Source: Sulfuricella sp. (GTDB taxonomy: Bacteria > Pseudomonadota > Gammaproteobacteria > Burkholderiales > Sulfuricellaceae). Taken from it: a DNA stretch of 64,000 bases. A program made the position numbers and the translations under genes. Shown piece after piece: positions 8,862-17,374 of this stretch (positions are counted from its first letter, which is position 1; each line of letters opens with the position of its first letter). Location: contig JBAZID010000002.1 of assembly GCA_041651995.1 (NCBI GenBank), positions 252,425-316,424 of the forward strand, written 5' to 3'. Under the pieces are notes generated by a model. It did no database searches. It worked only from the letters and a program-made list of their open reading frames with translations, and was not told the DNA's origin.

Positions 8862-8890
8862 AAAAAAAGCCCGTCTTGCGCGCGGGCTTT
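8862..8890 (-). terminator. Intrinsic terminator of the prepilin-like gene
   Basis: AAAGCCCG (8866-8873) pairs with CGGGCTTT (8883-8890) around a nine-base loop. Read on the minus strand, the hairpin is followed by a run of seven T, ideal for stopping transcription from the prepilin gene that ends at 8915. It lies just after the antiporter stop, so it may also work weakly for that gene. Confidence 0.85.
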
Positions 8891-8914
8891 GAAGTAGGAA
8901 AAAAATTGATATTT

Positions 8915-9610
8915 TTAGAAGATGCTTGCGCCACCGCAGTTAGTGGATTCTGTGGAAATATCCCATTGCGCCGGGGTTGTGCCGCTGGCGGCAACAATAC
9001 ACTTAGCAGTACCAGTGACCGTTGGAGCTGTTCCTCCTGATACGACATAGTCCGAGAACTGGAATGCGCCGGAATAGGGTAGTCCGTCATCGATTTTACG
9101 GTCCACCTCGGCCAGAATGCTCACTGGCACCTGGTTGCCGGTCTTCAAGTTATGGCGTGCTGGATTTGTGGCGGTGGGGTCGCCATAGTTAGCGTCATAA
9201 CGCAGTTGTAGATAGCCGGAGTAAGGGTTTTTCGGAGTGTTGCTGTCAGCTACGGTTGCAGAATAAATATAGCTTCCGTTGATGAAGCCAGCTTTGCTGA
9301 GGTGTTCCCAGACCAGGATGTATTCCGCATTTGTGCCATTGGTGAGTTCAATTTGGCCGTCACCATCTCCTGCTTTGGTGACATCCTTGATGTTGCCAAT
9401 GGCAGCCGAGTAATCCCCCGGTAGCGCGCGGTAGCGATCCAGGAAGCCAAAATAGGCTGCCTTGATGCCATCCTGCTGGGAAATCATGTTTCTAACCCGT
9501 GCGCTGGTGATCAGTTCCTGGCCTTTGAGCACGCCGCCCAGCAGCAGGCCGATAATGACCAGCACGATGGCGATCTCGATCAATGTGAAACCGCTTTGTT
9601 GAGTTTTCAT
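8915..9610 (-). CDS. Type IV pilin-like prepilin protein
   Basis: Secreted, inner-membrane-anchored pilin or pseudopilin. The ATG at 9610 gives MKTQQSG then FTLIEIAIVLVIIGLL: a class III signal with cleavage after Gly7, Phe as mature residue 1 and Glu at mature position 5. The remaining roughly 200 residues form a large globular domain with two C-terminal cysteines (KCIVA and NCGG) that could form a pilin disulfide loop. At 231 residues it is longer than a typical major pilin, so a minor or specialised pilin is possible. It stands alone, with its own terminator and a strong sigma-54 promoter. PilD, PilC and PilB 16-20 kb away could process and assemble it. Confidence 0.85.
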   Translation of the reverse strand: MKTQQSGFTLIEIAIVLVIIGLLLGGVLKGQELITSARVRNMISQQDGIKAAYFGFLDRYRALPGDYSAAIGNIKDVTKAGDGDGQIELTNGTNAEYILVWEHLSKAGFINGSYIYSATVADSNTPKNPYSGYLQLRYDANYGDPTATNPARHNLKTGNQVPVSILAEVDRKIDDGLPYSGAFQFSDYVVSGGTAPTVTGTAKCIVAASGTTPAQWDISTESTNCGGASIF

Positions 9611-9654
9611 TTTTATGTTCCTGACTTGACTGGTTACCTTGTGCTGTTGATTAG

Positions 9655-9669
9655 GCATTTTCCGTGCCA
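9655..9669 (-). promoter_or_regulatory. Sigma-54 (-24/-12) promoter of the prepilin-like gene
   Basis: On the minus strand TGGCAC (9669-9664), five bases, then ATGC (9658-9655). The invariant GG and GC are separated by exactly ten bases, as sigma-54 requires; the only core departure is A for T at the start of the -12 element. Transcription would begin near 9643, leaving a leader of about 34 bases with AGGA correctly spaced ahead of ATG 9610. RpoN is encoded in the same window. Pilin control by sigma-54 is known from Pseudomonas and Geobacter. Confidence 0.8.
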
Positions 9670-9864
9670 GCAAGAATGGCGGCTGGCGGGGCGATTCTGG
9701 CAGGAAAAATGAAGTGATGTGTTGAATGTTCAACGCCTGTGTTGATGGATCGTCAGTTCGCTGATTGCCGTCATTCTTGTGCCGGGCAGGCCGGGTGTTA
9801 GAATTGGCGCCAGCTTGTTCTGATGCATCCAATCCGGTGCGTTATTCAAATTTTAGGGGCGCCC

Positions 9865-11580
9865 ATGAACGGTATTGTTTCCATTATGGCACGGCGCGTG
9901 GGCAGTGAGCGTCCGCACTGGCTGCTGGCGGGCATGTTGCTGTCCCTGCATTTTGCGCTTGCCTGGGGAGTGGATGCGTGGTGGTCGAGCGCTGCCCTGC
10001 TGGTGCATCTTGGCCTGTTTCTGCTGTGGCAGCCGGTATGGCGCAGCGAAAACCGGCTTTCCCTGGGCCATGTGGTGCTGGTCCTGCTGGGAGGGGGCGC
10101 GCTGATCGTGTTCTGGCACAGCTGGTGGGCAGCCACGCTGTGGCTGGGCATCCTGGTCGGCCTGGCCGGTGGCGATGTGGCGGGCATGACAGAGCGCCGT
10201 CAGCGCTTTGGCCACCTGTTTGCCTTGCTGTATCTGTTGTCCATCCTGCTGTTATGGGTGGTGCCGCACCTGTTTGGCGAGGTCCGGGGCAACATGGCCC
10301 TGATCCTGATGACGCGTTATGGGCTTGTTGTGGTGCCGCTTCTGATCGCAATATCAGGGGCGCGGCAGAAAGCCCGGCCTTTTTATGCGGTTGATTTTTT
10401 CTATAGCCTGATGCTGTTCCTGCTGGTCGTGGTGCTGGTGCTGGGCAGCTTTGCAGTCAAGATGATCAGCCAGAGCAATTATCCCCTGGCCCTGGCGCAG
10501 GCCCTGATGGGGATCGCTGGCGTCCTGTTTGCCCTGGGCTGGCTGTGGAATCCGCATGGCAGTTTTTCCGGCGTTGGCCAGTTGATGTCGCGTTACCTCC
10601 TGGGCGTGGGGCTGCCTTTCGAACGCTGGCTGCGCAATCTTGCGGTCCTGGCGGAGCAGGAGAACGATGCGGCAAGCTTTCTGCGGCTGGCACTGGAAGA
10701 TATTGCCGCTTTGCCCTGGGTGGCGGGCGGGCGCTGGCAGGCACCGGGTGGCGGGGGCAAGTTTGGCGAGGTTTCCAAGCACTCCGTGGACTTCACTTTC
10801 CATCAGGTGCATCTGGTGATTTATACACGCTGGGCTTTGAGTCCAGCCCTGGTGCTCCATATCAAGTTGTTGACACAGGTACTCGGGCATTTTTACGAGG
10901 CCAAGCAACGTGAACAGGAGCAGAAGTACAACGCCTACACCCAGGCAATTTATGAAACCGGGGCGCGCCTGACCCATGATGTGAAAAACCTGCTGCAATC
11001 ACTCAAAACCCTGAGTGCGGCGGTGGTAGACAGTGATGCCGGGCAGGCGCAGGCCTTGCAGGCTTTGATGCAGCGTCAGTTGCCGCAGATCGTGCAACGC
11101 CTGCAACTGACGCTGGACAAGCTCAAGTCGCCCAGTGTGAATGCGGCTGAGGCTATCGAACGTGTTTCCGCGCAAGCCTGGTGGGAGGCTTTGCAGCAGC
11201 GCTATGCCGGGGAAAGGCTCGAATTTGCCGCCTATGGCATGAGCATGGCGGCGCATGTGCGCCTGCCAGGGGAGCTGTTTGATAGCGTGGCGGACAATCT
11301 GTTGCAGAATGCGCTTGAAAAACGCAAGGTGGAACGCGACCTGGCAATCCGGGTCGGATTTTCATGTGAGGGAGGCGGGTCTCTGACCGTGTGCGACGAT
11401 GGCTCTGCCCTGGGCAATGAACTGGCGAATCGTGTTCTCACCACCCCTGTTCACTCCGACAATGGACTGGGCGTCGGCCTGTATCAGGCGGAGCGGCTGG
11501 CGCGCCAGGCAGGGTGCCGGCTTGCCATGACCAGCAATCAGGATGGCCGGGTGTGCTTTGAGTTGACCGGTTCGGCTTGA
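9865..11580 (+). CDS. Orphan membrane-bound sensor histidine kinase
   Basis: About eight hydrophobic segments in residues 15-245 form a membrane sensor without a periplasmic domain. A cytoplasmic linker follows (about 260-355), then a dimerisation/phosphoacceptor segment THDVKNLLQSL with His371, and an HATPase_c domain with N box DNLLQNALEKR, G1 CDDGSA and G2 NGLGVGLY. The HD[VL]KNL-type H box recalls the PrsK kinase group of EpsH/PEP-CTERM systems, but the protein is shorter. ATG 9865 is preferred over ATG 9823 because AGGGG precedes it. No response regulator is adjacent. It is divergent from the sigma-54-controlled prepilin gene. Confidence 0.85.
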   Translation: MNGIVSIMARRVGSERPHWLLAGMLLSLHFALAWGVDAWWSSAALLVHLGLFLLWQPVWRSENRLSLGHVVLVLLGGGALIVFWHSWWAATLWLGILVGLAGGDVAGMTERRQRFGHLFALLYLLSILLLWVVPHLFGEVRGNMALILMTRYGLVVVPLLIAISGARQKARPFYAVDFFYSLMLFLLVVVLVLGSFAVKMISQSNYPLALAQALMGIAGVLFALGWLWNPHGSFSGVGQLMSRYLLGVGLPFERWLRNLAVLAEQENDAASFLRLALEDIAALPWVAGGRWQAPGGGGKFGEVSKHSVDFTFHQVHLVIYTRWALSPALVLHIKLLTQVLGHFYEAKQREQEQKYNAYTQAIYETGARLTHDVKNLLQSLKTLSAAVVDSDAGQAQALQALMQRQLPQIVQRLQLTLDKLKSPSVNAAEAIERVSAQAWWEALQQRYAGERLEFAAYGMSMAAHVRLPGELFDSVADNLLQNALEKRKVERDLAIRVGFSCEGGGSLTVCDDGSALGNELANRVLTTPVHSDNGLGVGLYQAERLARQAGCRLAMTSNQDGRVCFELTGSA

Positions 11581-11595
11581 GTTGATAGAGGCATT

Positions 11596-11718
11596 TTAAC
11601 CACGGAGATCACAGAGGACACGGAGAAACCGATATCGGGTTTTTGATGTCTTCGGGAATAACGGATTAAGGTGTGTCCATTGTTTTTACTCCGTGCCCTC
11701 TGTGATCTCCGTGGTTAA
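11596..11718. repeat. Long inverted-repeat hairpin element, copy 1 (TTAACCACGG family)
   Basis: Thirty-base arms at 11596-11625 and 11689-11718 match as an inverted repeat with one mismatch, around a loop of 63 bases. Both outer ends read TTAACCACGG. The element fills the space between the convergent 3' ends of the histidine kinase and RND permease genes. Related elements with the same ends occur at 18397-18520 and 49394-49466. It could terminate or stabilise both transcripts, or be a non-autonomous mobile repeat. Confidence 0.9.
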
Positions 11719-11731
11719 TGGTTTTTTCTAG

Positions 11732-14700
11732 TCAATTCTCCGCTTGCGGATGCCGTGTACGCCAGCGCTCCAGCCCGCCTTCAACCAGGGAATAGACCGC
11801 CGGAACCACTACCAGGGTGAGCAGCGTGGAGGTGATCATGCCGCCGATCACCGCTACGGCCAGCGGGCCATTGGTTTCCGAGCCTGCTCCCAGGCCTAGT
11901 GCCGCCGGTAGCAGCGCCAGGATCACCGTCAGCGAGGTCATCAGCACCGGTCTCATCCGGATCGGGCAGGCGTTGGAGAGCGCCTCGTCTATGCCTTTCC
12001 CTTCCTTGCGCCGCTGGTTGGTGAGATCCACCAGCAGGATCGAGTTTTTCGCCACCAGACCGATCAGCAGCACCAGTCCGATCATCGAGTAGATGTTGAG
12101 GGTGTGGTTGAACAGCCACAAGGCCATCACCCCGCCGATGATCGCCAGCGGCTGTGCCACCATGATGATGAAGGGCTGGATGAAGGAGTTGAACTGGCTC
12201 GCCAGCACCATGTAGAGCAGGACCATTGCCAAAGAGAAAGCGAAGATCATGTACTGCACGGTCTTGGCGAATTCTTCCGCCTGGCCGATCATTTTCACGC
12301 TATAGCCTATCGGCATGGTTTCCGCGGCGGCGGCCTTCACCCTGGTTACCGCATCGCCGAGCGGGATGGTGGGCGTGCCGTAGAAGGTAGCCGCATATTG
12401 CAGGTCGAAGCGCCCGATCACTGCCGGTCCAAGCGTCTGCTTCAAGCTCGCCACGGTGTCCAGGCGTACCAGCGACCCATCGCGCGAACGCAGGTAAACC
12501 TTGTTCAGATCGGAAGGCTGCCTGAATTCGCCGTCCCTGGCCTTGACCCGGATATCGTAGCGCTGGCCGTCGCCCGGCTCGTCGTTGAATTTGGCGATAT
12601 CCACGCCGCCGGAGAGCATGTTGAGCGCCAGCGCCACGTCCTGGGTCGTCAGCCCGGCGGAAGCAATACGGGTGCGGTCAGGATCGAGAACGAGTTGCGG
12701 CAGATCGAGCTGCAAATCGAGGTCCATGCGCCCCAGGCCGGGATCGGCCGAAAGAGTTTGCTGCATGGCCTTGGCTAGACGCCCCACTTCGGCAAGATTG
12801 GGACCGTTGATCACGAACTGCAGGGGCTCTCCGCGCTGGCCGCCGACCATCGGGTAGGGCGCGGCGAAAGCGCGTGCGCCGGGGATTTGCGCCAGCTCCT
12901 TGCGGATCACGGGGATGACGTCCTGCTGCCTGATTTTACGTTCGCCGCGCGGCGCCATGCGCACCACCACCATTGCCTGATTGACCTGCCCTGCATTGCC
13001 GAGACCGATCAGGGCAAATTCGGTGACGATTTCCTTGTGGCGAATCAACAGCTCCTCGACCAGGCGTAAACGGCTGTCGGTGTATTCGATGCTGGAGCCG
13101 AGCGGGGTTCTCAGATTCACCATGAAGCGGCCTTCGTCCTCCTCGGGCACGAAAGTCTTGCCTACGTTGATGAAAAAGTAGCTGCTCGCCATCACGGTCG
13201 CCAGGGTCAATGCCACCACCTTCCAGCGGTGTTGCAACGCCTTGTCGAGCAGATAGCGGTAGAGCTTGTCCATGCCGTGAAAGAAACGGTCGAGGGTGTA
13301 ATACAGGCGCCCGTGCTGTTTTTCCGCCTTGAGGTAGCGCGAGCACAGCATCGGCGTCAGCGTGAGCGACACAAGCAGGGAGACCAGCACGCCGAAGGTC
13401 ACCACCACCGCGAAGGATTTGAAAAACTGGCCGATGATGCCGCCAAGGAAAATCACCGGCGCGAAAATCGATACCAGGGACAGCGTGGCGGCGATCACCG
13501 CGAACATCACTTCGTGGCTACCGTTGATGGCGGCGGTGACCGGGTCGGCGTCGATTTCCTCGCGGTGGCGGAAGATATTCTCTAAAACCACGATGGCGTC
13601 GTCCACTACCACGCCGATCAACAGCAGCAGGGCGAGCATGGTGAGCGAATTGAGGGTGTAGCCGAAAAAATAGATCACCGCCACCGCGCCCATCAGCGAC
13701 ACCGGGATGGCAGTGGCGATGATCAGGGTGGAGCGCATGCTGCGCAGGAACAGCCAGACGATCAGCGAGGCCAGCAGGGTGCCTTCGATCAGATGTTCCT
13801 TGAGGGAATTGACGATTTCCTGGATGAAGATTGCATCGTTGGAGACGACTTCCAGGGTCATGCCGGGCGGCAGTTGCGGGATGATCTCGCTTTCCAGGCG
13901 TTTTTTGATCGCCTCGACAATCGCCACGGTGTTGGTATTGGTGACCTTGACGATACCCAGGCCGATGGTGGTCTTGCCCATGAAACGCGCGAGCTGCCGG
14001 TAATCAGCCAGACCATCCTCGATTTCGGCGATATCTTTAAGGCGCACCGGCGCACCGTCGCGGTAGGCGACGATCATTTTTGCCAGATCGTCGAGGCGAT
14101 GGAATTCCAGGTCGAGTTTGATCAGGTTTTCGGTTTTCTCGCTGACCAGAAAACCACCGGCGAGCTGGACGTGCTCGTTGGCAAAGGCGACGTTGATATC
14201 CTGGGCGGTGACCTTGAATGCGGACATTCTGGCCGGCAGCAGGTTGACCCGGATGGTGCGGTCGCGCCGCCCGCCCAGCCGCACCTCGCCCACGCCGTTG
14301 ATGGTTTCCAGACGCTTCTTGATGGTGTTGATGGCGTACTGGTTGAGCTGCTGCTGGGTGCGGTCGCCGCGCAGCGCCAGCCACATGATCGGCATGGCGT
14401 TGGTCTCGACCTTGGCGACGACGGGTGGGTCGGCATCCTTGGGCAGGCGGCGCAGGATCTGGTTGACCTTGGCCTGCACCTCGTTGAAGGCGACATCGAC
14501 TTTCTTGTCCAGGCTGAAGGTGATGTTGATCACCGACACGCCGGGAGAGGAGGAAGACTGGATGTGTTCGATGCCGGGCACGCTGTTGATCGACGTTTCG
14601 ATCACGTTGGTGACGCTGGCGTCAACGATGTCGGGGTTGGCGCCTTTCAGCGTGGTGGAGATCGAGACAATGGGAAACTCGATCAGGGGAAAGCGATCCA

Positions 14701-14800
14701 TGCCGATGCGCTGGTAGCTGATGTAGCCGAACAGCACCAGCACGGCCGACAGCATGAACGCCAGCACATGGCGCTTGATGGAAAGTTCGGGCAGGGTCAT
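11732..14800 (-). CDS. RND efflux transporter permease (AcrB/HAE1-like)
   Basis: Proton-driven inner-membrane pump of the hydrophobe/amphiphile efflux class. The 1022 residues have the duplicated RND layout: helix 1 near residue 12, a large periplasmic loop, helices 2-6 (about 335-530), a second loop and helices 8-12. The proton-relay pair is visible in GVVVDDAIVVLENIFRH. Sequence style (MTLPELSIKRHVLAFMLS) is that of the short-tailed MdtB/OqxB-like pumps common in betaproteobacteria; the substrate is unknown. ATG 14800 overlaps the stop of the adaptor gene by four bases (ATGA). No outer-membrane TolC-like gene is present, so one elsewhere must be shared. Confidence 0.93.
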   Translation of the reverse strand: MTLPELSIKRHVLAFMLSAVLVLFGYISYQRIGMDRFPLIEFPIVSISTTLKGANPDIVDASVTNVIETSINSVPGIEHIQSSSSPGVSVINITFSLDKKVDVAFNEVQAKVNQILRRLPKDADPPVVAKVETNAMPIMWLALRGDRTQQQLNQYAINTIKKRLETINGVGEVRLGGRRDRTIRVNLLPARMSAFKVTAQDINVAFANEHVQLAGGFLVSEKTENLIKLDLEFHRLDDLAKMIVAYRDGAPVRLKDIAEIEDGLADYRQLARFMGKTTIGLGIVKVTNTNTVAIVEAIKKRLESEIIPQLPPGMTLEVVSNDAIFIQEIVNSLKEHLIEGTLLASLIVWLFLRSMRSTLIIATAIPVSLMGAVAVIYFFGYTLNSLTMLALLLLIGVVVDDAIVVLENIFRHREEIDADPVTAAINGSHEVMFAVIAATLSLVSIFAPVIFLGGIIGQFFKSFAVVVTFGVLVSLLVSLTLTPMLCSRYLKAEKQHGRLYYTLDRFFHGMDKLYRYLLDKALQHRWKVVALTLATVMASSYFFINVGKTFVPEEDEGRFMVNLRTPLGSSIEYTDSRLRLVEELLIRHKEIVTEFALIGLGNAGQVNQAMVVVRMAPRGERKIRQQDVIPVIRKELAQIPGARAFAAPYPMVGGQRGEPLQFVINGPNLAEVGRLAKAMQQTLSADPGLGRMDLDLQLDLPQLVLDPDRTRIASAGLTTQDVALALNMLSGGVDIAKFNDEPGDGQRYDIRVKARDGEFRQPSDLNKVYLRSRDGSLVRLDTVASLKQTLGPAVIGRFDLQYAATFYGTPTIPLGDAVTRVKAAAAETMPIGYSVKMIGQAEEFAKTVQYMIFAFSLAMVLLYMVLASQFNSFIQPFIIMVAQPLAIIGGVMALWLFNHTLNIYSMIGLVLLIGLVAKNSILLVDLTNQRRKEGKGIDEALSNACPIRMRPVLMTSLTVILALLPAALGLGAGSETNGPLAVAVIGGMITSTLLTLVVVPAVYSLVEGGLERWRTRHPQAEN

Positions 14801-15861
14801 TTTCGTGCGCCTTTTGGGGCGTTCGTTTCTTTCACGCTGACCGCTGCCTGGTCAGTGAGGAAGCCTGCGCCGTCCATGGCTACCGTTTCGCCCTCCCCGA
14901 GCCCTTGCAGGATTTCCACCTGACCGTTCTGAGTGACCCCCGTGGTGACAATGTGCTGAACAGCCTTGCCATTGGCGATCACGTAGACCACCTTGCCGGC
15001 CGGGCGCAGCACCACGCTAATCTCCGGCACCACGATGGCCTGTTCATGTTCCTCGACGATGACAGCGCCGTTGACCGAGGCGCCGGGTTTCCAGCCGCCA
15101 GGGTTCCTTACTTCCACCACGGCATCGAAGGCCCGGTTGCTGCTCACTACCGTCTGCAGAATTTGTTCGATTTTTCCGCTTACGCCGGCGCCGGGTGCGG
15201 TGGGTGTGGAGAGTGTAACTGTCTGACCCACCTTGATGCGCGGCGCGGCACCTTCCGGGAAGGGCAGGCGGATGCGCAGATTTTCGCTGCTGGAAAGCTG
15301 GAATGCCGGTTTGCCCAGATCGATCCAGTCTCCGGCCGAGACAAAGCGGCTATCGACCTTGCCGTCCACCGGCGAGACGATGCGGGTACGTGACAAGTTC
15401 TTCGCGCCGCGGGTGTAGAGCTCGCGTGCCGCAACATCCTGTGCAGCGTGGCTTTCGAGAGCAGAAGGGGAGATGAAGCCTTTTTTTGCCAGTTCACGAT
15501 AGCGTTCGGTCAGCTTGCCCTGGCTGACGGCCTGGGCTTCGAGCCGCTTGGCATCGGCGGAATAATCGGTGGGGTCAATCTCGGCCAGTACCTGGTTTTT
15601 CTTTACCTGATCACCGATGTCCACGTTCACCTTGATGATGCGGCCAGCCACTTCGGCCCCAACCTTTGGTGCGCTCGAACTGTCTGCTTCGCCGACCGAC
15701 TGTTCCAGGATCTGCATGGTGCGGATCTGCGCCTGGGTGACAGTGATGACAGCCGCAGGCGGCCCCTTTTTTTGCTCCTCGGGCTTCTTGGCGCACCCTG
15801 GCAGAGCCAGTGTCGTGCACAGGCAGAATGCCGTAAGGTGCAAGAAGGAAGATGTTTTCAT
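14797..15861 (-). CDS. RND efflux periplasmic adaptor (membrane fusion lipoprotein)
   Basis: Links the RND pump to an outer-membrane channel. The 354-residue precursor has a lipoprotein signal with lipobox LPGC (Cys about 22), then a barrel-sandwich/lipoyl half motif (GRIIKVNVDIGDQVKKNQVL), an alpha-hairpin, and the second half-barrel (SPVDGKVDSRFVSAGDWID), followed by a beta-barrel domain. Two adjacent ATGs exist; the second (15861) is better spaced from GGAA. The gene overlaps the permease start by four bases, so the two form one translational unit. Confidence 0.92.
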   Translation of the reverse strand: MKTSSFLHLTAFCLCTTLALPGCAKKPEEQKKGPPAAVITVTQAQIRTMQILEQSVGEADSSSAPKVGAEVAGRIIKVNVDIGDQVKKNQVLAEIDPTDYSADAKRLEAQAVSQGKLTERYRELAKKGFISPSALESHAAQDVAARELYTRGAKNLSRTRIVSPVDGKVDSRFVSAGDWIDLGKPAFQLSSSENLRIRLPFPEGAAPRIKVGQTVTLSTPTAPGAGVSGKIEQILQTVVSSNRAFDAVVEVRNPGGWKPGASVNGAVIVEEHEQAIVVPEISVVLRPAGKVVYVIANGKAVQHIVTTGVTQNGQVEILQGLGEGETVAMDGAGFLTDQAAVSVKETNAPKGARK

Positions 15862-16009
15862 CATGGTTCCAGTGTAAAAATGCTTAAACCAATAAACCTC
15901 AGTTGAACAGGCTGGAGTGTGCGGTTCTGCGGGGGCGAATGAAATGGTCAGCGGGGGCATGTAAAGCGGCAGGACAGCCTGACGCCTGAGCTAATTGTAA
16001 GGGCGAAAA

Positions 16010-16035
16010 AAAACCGGCACAAGGCCGGTTTTTCT
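16010..16035 (-). terminator. Intrinsic terminator downstream of dsrE2
   Basis: ACCGGC (16014-16019) pairs with GCCGGT (16025-16030); the flanking A and T runs extend the stem. On the minus strand the stem is followed by eight T. It closes the rhd-tusA-dsrE2 transcript. Confidence 0.82.
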
Positions 16036-16051
16036 GGCGTGGCCGGTTCTT

Positions 16052-16564
16052 TTAGATGAACAGGCTGATGTCTGCTTCGCCGCCGTACTCAAAGTAGGTG
16101 GCCGCGCCGACATAATCGATCCCGTCGATGAAATCGCTATGCTTGAAACCGAACAGCTCTACCGTCATCTGGCAGGCCAGAAACTTGACTTCCGCTTCCT
16201 GGCACAGTTCACGCAGTTCTGCGATGGTCGCCACGCCATTGTTGGCGATGGTTTTTTTCATCAATGCAGTGGCAACGTCTTCATACCAGGGAATGGATGC
16301 CTGGATGATGTTCGGGATGTTCCAGTTGATATCCATGAACCATTTCGGCCCGAACGGCATCTTCATGGGCATGCCAGGGTTACCCAAGGGGCTGACCTTC
16401 AAGCAGGACAGATCTTTGCGCAGGCACTGCAGGCCGTAGAAAGTGAAGAAAATCGTTGCTTCGTAGCCGAGCGCCGCAGCAGTGGACGCCAGGATGAAGG
16501 GCGGATAGGCCCAGTCCAGCGTTCCCTTGGTGGCGATAATCGTTAGTTTCTTTTGATCATCCAT
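16052..16564 (-). CDS. dsrE2: DsrE2-type sulfur-carrier protein
   Basis: Cytoplasmic, possibly membrane-associated member of the DsrE/DsrF family. The 170-residue size and the opening LTIIATKGTLDWAYPPFILA fit DsrE2 rather than the shorter DsrE of DsrEFH. Cysteines lie at 47, 54, 121 and 131; Cys131 in FLACQMTVELFG is in the position of the usual conserved cysteine. Family knowledge: in sulfur oxidisers rhd-tusA-dsrE2 are linked and relay sulfane sulfur towards oxidation. Here the order rhd-tusA-dsrE2 is intact on one strand. Neither dsrAB nor hdr-like genes are in the window, so the final acceptor is unknown. Confidence 0.9.
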   Translation of the reverse strand: MDDQKKLTIIATKGTLDWAYPPFILASTAAALGYEATIFFTFYGLQCLRKDLSCLKVSPLGNPGMPMKMPFGPKWFMDINWNIPNIIQASIPWYEDVATALMKKTIANNGVATIAELRELCQEAEVKFLACQMTVELFGFKHSDFIDGIDYVGAATYFEYGGEADISLFI

Positions 16565-16641
16565 TTCTTGATAGGCCCCTCGTGTTGGTTTTATGCGTTT
16601 TGGCGGACGCTTGTTTTTATTATTTTGGAATAGGTGCTGAT

Positions 16642-16869
16642 TTATTTTTTCTTCATGAAGAAGGTGTATTCGCCGCCCGCTTCAGTGGAAGACATCAATT
16701 CGTTGCCGGTCTGCTTGGCAAATGCCTGGAAGTCTTTGACTGAACCCGGATCGGTGGACAGGATTTTCAGTACTTGACCGGAACCGATTTCGGCCAGTGC
16801 TTTCTTGGCGCGCAGAATCGGCAGGGGGCAGTTCAGGCCGCGAGCGTCCAGTTCTTTATCAGCGTTCAT
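16642..16869 (-). CDS. tusA: Sulfur carrier protein TusA
   Basis: Small cytoplasmic sulfur-transfer protein that carries a persulfide on one cysteine. The 75-residue protein has the TusA signature LDARGLNCPLPILRAKKAL with active Cys14 in CPLP. In E. coli TusA serves tRNA thiolation; next to rhd and dsrE2, as here, it is the sulfur-oxidation carrier that moves sulfur from rhodanese to DsrE2 or downstream enzymes. A Lys-rich C terminus ends the protein. ATG 16869 follows AGGAGAT on the minus strand. Confidence 0.96.
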   Translation of the reverse strand: MNADKELDARGLNCPLPILRAKKALAEIGSGQVLKILSTDPGSVKDFQAFAKQTGNELMSSTEAGGEYTFFMKKK

Positions 16870-16949
16870 GTAGATCTCCTAAGCAGGTTAATTGTTGCCA
16901 ACGAAAAAAGGGATTATTTAGAGTTTGTGAAATTATTGCAACCGAAAAT

Positions 16950-17273
16950 TTATACCGGGCTGGACAGCATCTGGCCGGAACGCATCCAGGCCAGGATGCC
17001 GCCTTGCAGGTTCATCACGTTGCTGAAACCTTGTTGCGACATGAAGGCGGTCACTTGCCCCGAGCGTGCGCCGCTCTGGCAATAAAAAACGGTCGGTGTT
17101 TCCGCGCAAAACTCGTTGGCCTTGAGCGGGATGAGGTGCATGGGAATATGTTCGGCGCCTTCGATGCAGCCGCGTGCAACTTCACCTTCCGAGCGGACAT
17201 CGATCAGCTTGATCTTGCCTTCCGACTTCAGTTTTTCGAGGCCGCTAATGTCGATTTCAGGGATGCCGAACAT
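16950..17273 (-). CDS. rhd: Single-domain rhodanese-like sulfurtransferase
   Basis: Moves sulfane sulfur to a thiol acceptor through a cysteine persulfide. The 107-residue single rhodanese domain shows LIDVRSEGEVARGCIEGA, the catalytic loop YCQSGARSG with Cys65, and the closing LQGGILAWMRSGQ. First gene of rhd-tusA-dsrE2, where it is expected to load TusA. The 80-base gap to tusA is compatible with an operon. soeC ends about 100 bases upstream on the same strand, placing the sulfur relay directly behind the sulfite-oxidising complex. Confidence 0.94.
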   Translation of the reverse strand: MFGIPEIDISGLEKLKSEGKIKLIDVRSEGEVARGCIEGAEHIPMHLIPLKANEFCAETPTVFYCQSGARSGQVTAFMSQQGFSNVMNLQGGILAWMRSGQMLSSPV

Positions 17274-17374
17274 GATTTCTCCTTGCCTTGAATCTGGTTG
17301 AACTTTAGAAAGCGCTAATATACCAAATTTCGACCATTATGCAAGCCATTCAATTTATGGGATATATATTCCAT

